From: Candidatus Eiseniibacteriota bacterium
GTDB lineage: Bacteria > Eisenbacteria > RBG-16-71-46 > JAGVPR01
Reading direction: 5' to 3'
NCBI GenBank assembly: GCA_020052115.1
Contig: JAGVPR010000397.1
Span: 1-5,636 of the forward strand
DNA: 5,636 bases
This document shows positions 4,714-5,636 of the stretch, piece after piece (positions within the stretch are counted from its first letter, which is position 1; every line of letters begins with the position of its first letter). The translations under genes and the position numbers were made by a program. The notes below the pieces were generated by a model. The model had not been told where the DNA came from. It saw only the letters and a program-made list of their open reading frames with translations, and searched no databases.

Positions 4714-5636
4714 TCACTTCGGGATCATTGACGTCAGCACCCGAGGCGCCTGCGAGGTGATCAGCACGTCATCCTCGATGCGCACGCCGCCCACAGGGCG
4801 CCATCGCTCCAGCGCATCCCATGCCACGGCCGTTCTGAATCGCGCGCGGCGCTCGGGGTCGTCGAGAATGGCCGGGACGAAGTAGAGGCCCGGCTCGACG
4901 GTCATCATGAATCCCGGCTCGAGCGGCATGTCCACGCGAACCCTGGCGCCGCAGCTCAGGCGGCCTTCGGGCCGGTCCGGGACCTTTCCTCCGACGTCGC
5001 GCACGCCGAGCCCGACCATGTGGCCGATGCCGTGCGGGAAGAAGAGCGCGACAGCGCCGCCATCCAGGAGATCGTCGAGAGAACCGCGCAGAATGCCGAG
5101 GTCCAGGAGTCCCCGCCCGAACACGCCGGCGGCGGCGCGGTGCACGTCGTGCCATTCGGTTCCGGCGCGGCAGCGATCAACGGCCGCGAGCTGTGCTGCG
5201 AGCACGAGATCGTAGACGGCCTGCTGCTCCGGCGCGAAGCGATCGCCGGCGGGAAACGTGCGCGTGACATCTGCGCAGTAATCGTGGATCGCGGCGCCCG
5301 CATCTATGAGGACGAGGTCCCCCGTTCCGACCACGCGGTCGCCCGGCTCGAAGTGCAGCACTGCCGCGTGCGTGCCGGCGCCGACGATCGTGCCGAAGCC
5401 GGTGCCTTCTGCGCCCCGGCGGGACATCTCGGCTTCCATTTCGATCTGGATTCGACGCTCCTTCACCCCCGGCTTGATCACTTCGCGCGCCTTTGCGAAC
5501 CCCGCGGCCGTCGCTTCCGCCGCTCGAGAGACGAGCGCGACTTCCGAGTCGTCCTTGAGCCGCCGCACGCGATCCAGCGTCTCGCGGATGGGCCCCTCGA
5601 GCGCGGGATCGGATGCGACGCCGGCCAACGACGCGC
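4714..5636 (-). CDS. M24B metallopeptidase, Xaa-Pro aminopeptidase-like (N-terminus beyond window edge)
   Basis: The frame is open from the right edge to TGA at 4716-4714. A TTG at 5628 lies within it but is most likely an internal leucine, since codons continue upstream without a stop and no ribosome binding site is visible. Numbering from that TTG, the pita-bread catalytic fold shows all the metal ligands: D109 (VLIDAG), D120 (CADVTRTFP), H203 (PHGIGHMVGLGVRD), E245 (TVEPGLY) and E285 (RIEDDV), plus H92 (VLHFEPG) and H199. These should bind a dinuclear Mn or similar centre that removes the residue before proline from peptides in the cytoplasm. The pattern is PepP-like, but PepQ-type prolidase activity cannot be excluded. 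Full-length relatives are about 420-460 aa, so the N-terminal creatinase-like domain is cut off. The gene converges on the secreted protease gene, with 130 bp between the stops, so a shared operon is excluded. Confidence 0.93.
   Translation of the reverse strand, partial: ASLAGVASDPALEGPIRETLDRVRRLKDDSEVALVSRAAEATAAGFAKAREVIKPGVKERRIQIEMEAEMSRRGAEGTGFGTIVGAGTHAAVLHFEPGDRVVGTGDLVLIDAGAAIHDYCADVTRTFPAGDRFAPEQQAVYDLVLAAQLAAVDRCRAGTEWHDVHRAAAGVFGRGLLDLGILRGSLDDLLDGGAVALFFPHGIGHMVGLGVRDVGGKVPDRPEGRLSCGARVRVDMPLEPGFMMTVEPGLYFVPAILDDPERRARFRTAVAWDALERWRPVGGVRIEDDVLITSQAPRVLTSMIPK

Noticed and set aside
5626..5628. A TTG as the true start of the M24B peptidase.
   Set aside because: The frame continues upstream to the edge, no ribosome binding site is visible in the few bases left, and family members have an extra N-terminal domain of over 100 residues.

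Overview
The window looks like chromosomal DNA from a GC-rich (roughly 60-65 % by eye), Gram-negative-type bacterium. The best taxonomic clue is the secreted metalloprotease. Its C-terminus carries the 'NSPNPFNPLTTIRF ... SGIYFYRL ... RKMVMTK' tail, an Ig-like sorting or FlgD-type domain that is abundant in FCB-group lineages, especially Candidatus Eisenbacteria and relatives. A TolC-type outer-membrane protein agrees with a double membrane. The taxonomic placement is inference.

Layout. (i) 1-842, minus: the N-terminal 280 codons of a TolC-family outer-membrane efflux protein, running off the left edge. (ii) 843-1004: a divergent control region with a near-consensus sigma-70 promoter (TTGACT-N17-TATAAT) and an overlapping AT-rich inverted repeat. 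(iii) 1005-1370, plus: an ArsR/SmtB-family repressor. (iv) 1371-1768: about 400 bp without a convincing gene, containing two inverted repeats, an extended -10 promoter inside a small palindrome, and a roughly 130-nt leader with two hairpins before the ribosome binding site. (v) 1769-2350, plus: an unrecognised membrane-anchored protein with a probable beta-sandwich exodomain. (vi) 2364-4583, plus: a 739-aa secreted zinc metalloprotease, 13 nt downstream and with its Shine-Dalgarno sequence overlapping the previous stop codon. (vii) 4608-4638: a perfect 13-bp terminator-like hairpin. (viii) 4714-5636, minus: a 5'-truncated M24B (Xaa-Pro aminopeptidase-like) metallopeptidase that converges on the protease gene.

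How the parts may work together. The ArsR-type protein probably represses itself and the divergent efflux operon from one shared operator. The outer-membrane protein would normally work with a periplasmic adaptor and an RND or similar inner-membrane pump encoded beyond the left edge. The 193-aa anchored protein and the protease look like a two-gene operon with a structured leader. The anchored protein could be a partner, tether or inhibitor of the exported protease, but the sequence does not say which. The M24B peptidase is a separate convergent unit. No CRISPR array, mobile element, tRNA or rRNA was seen.
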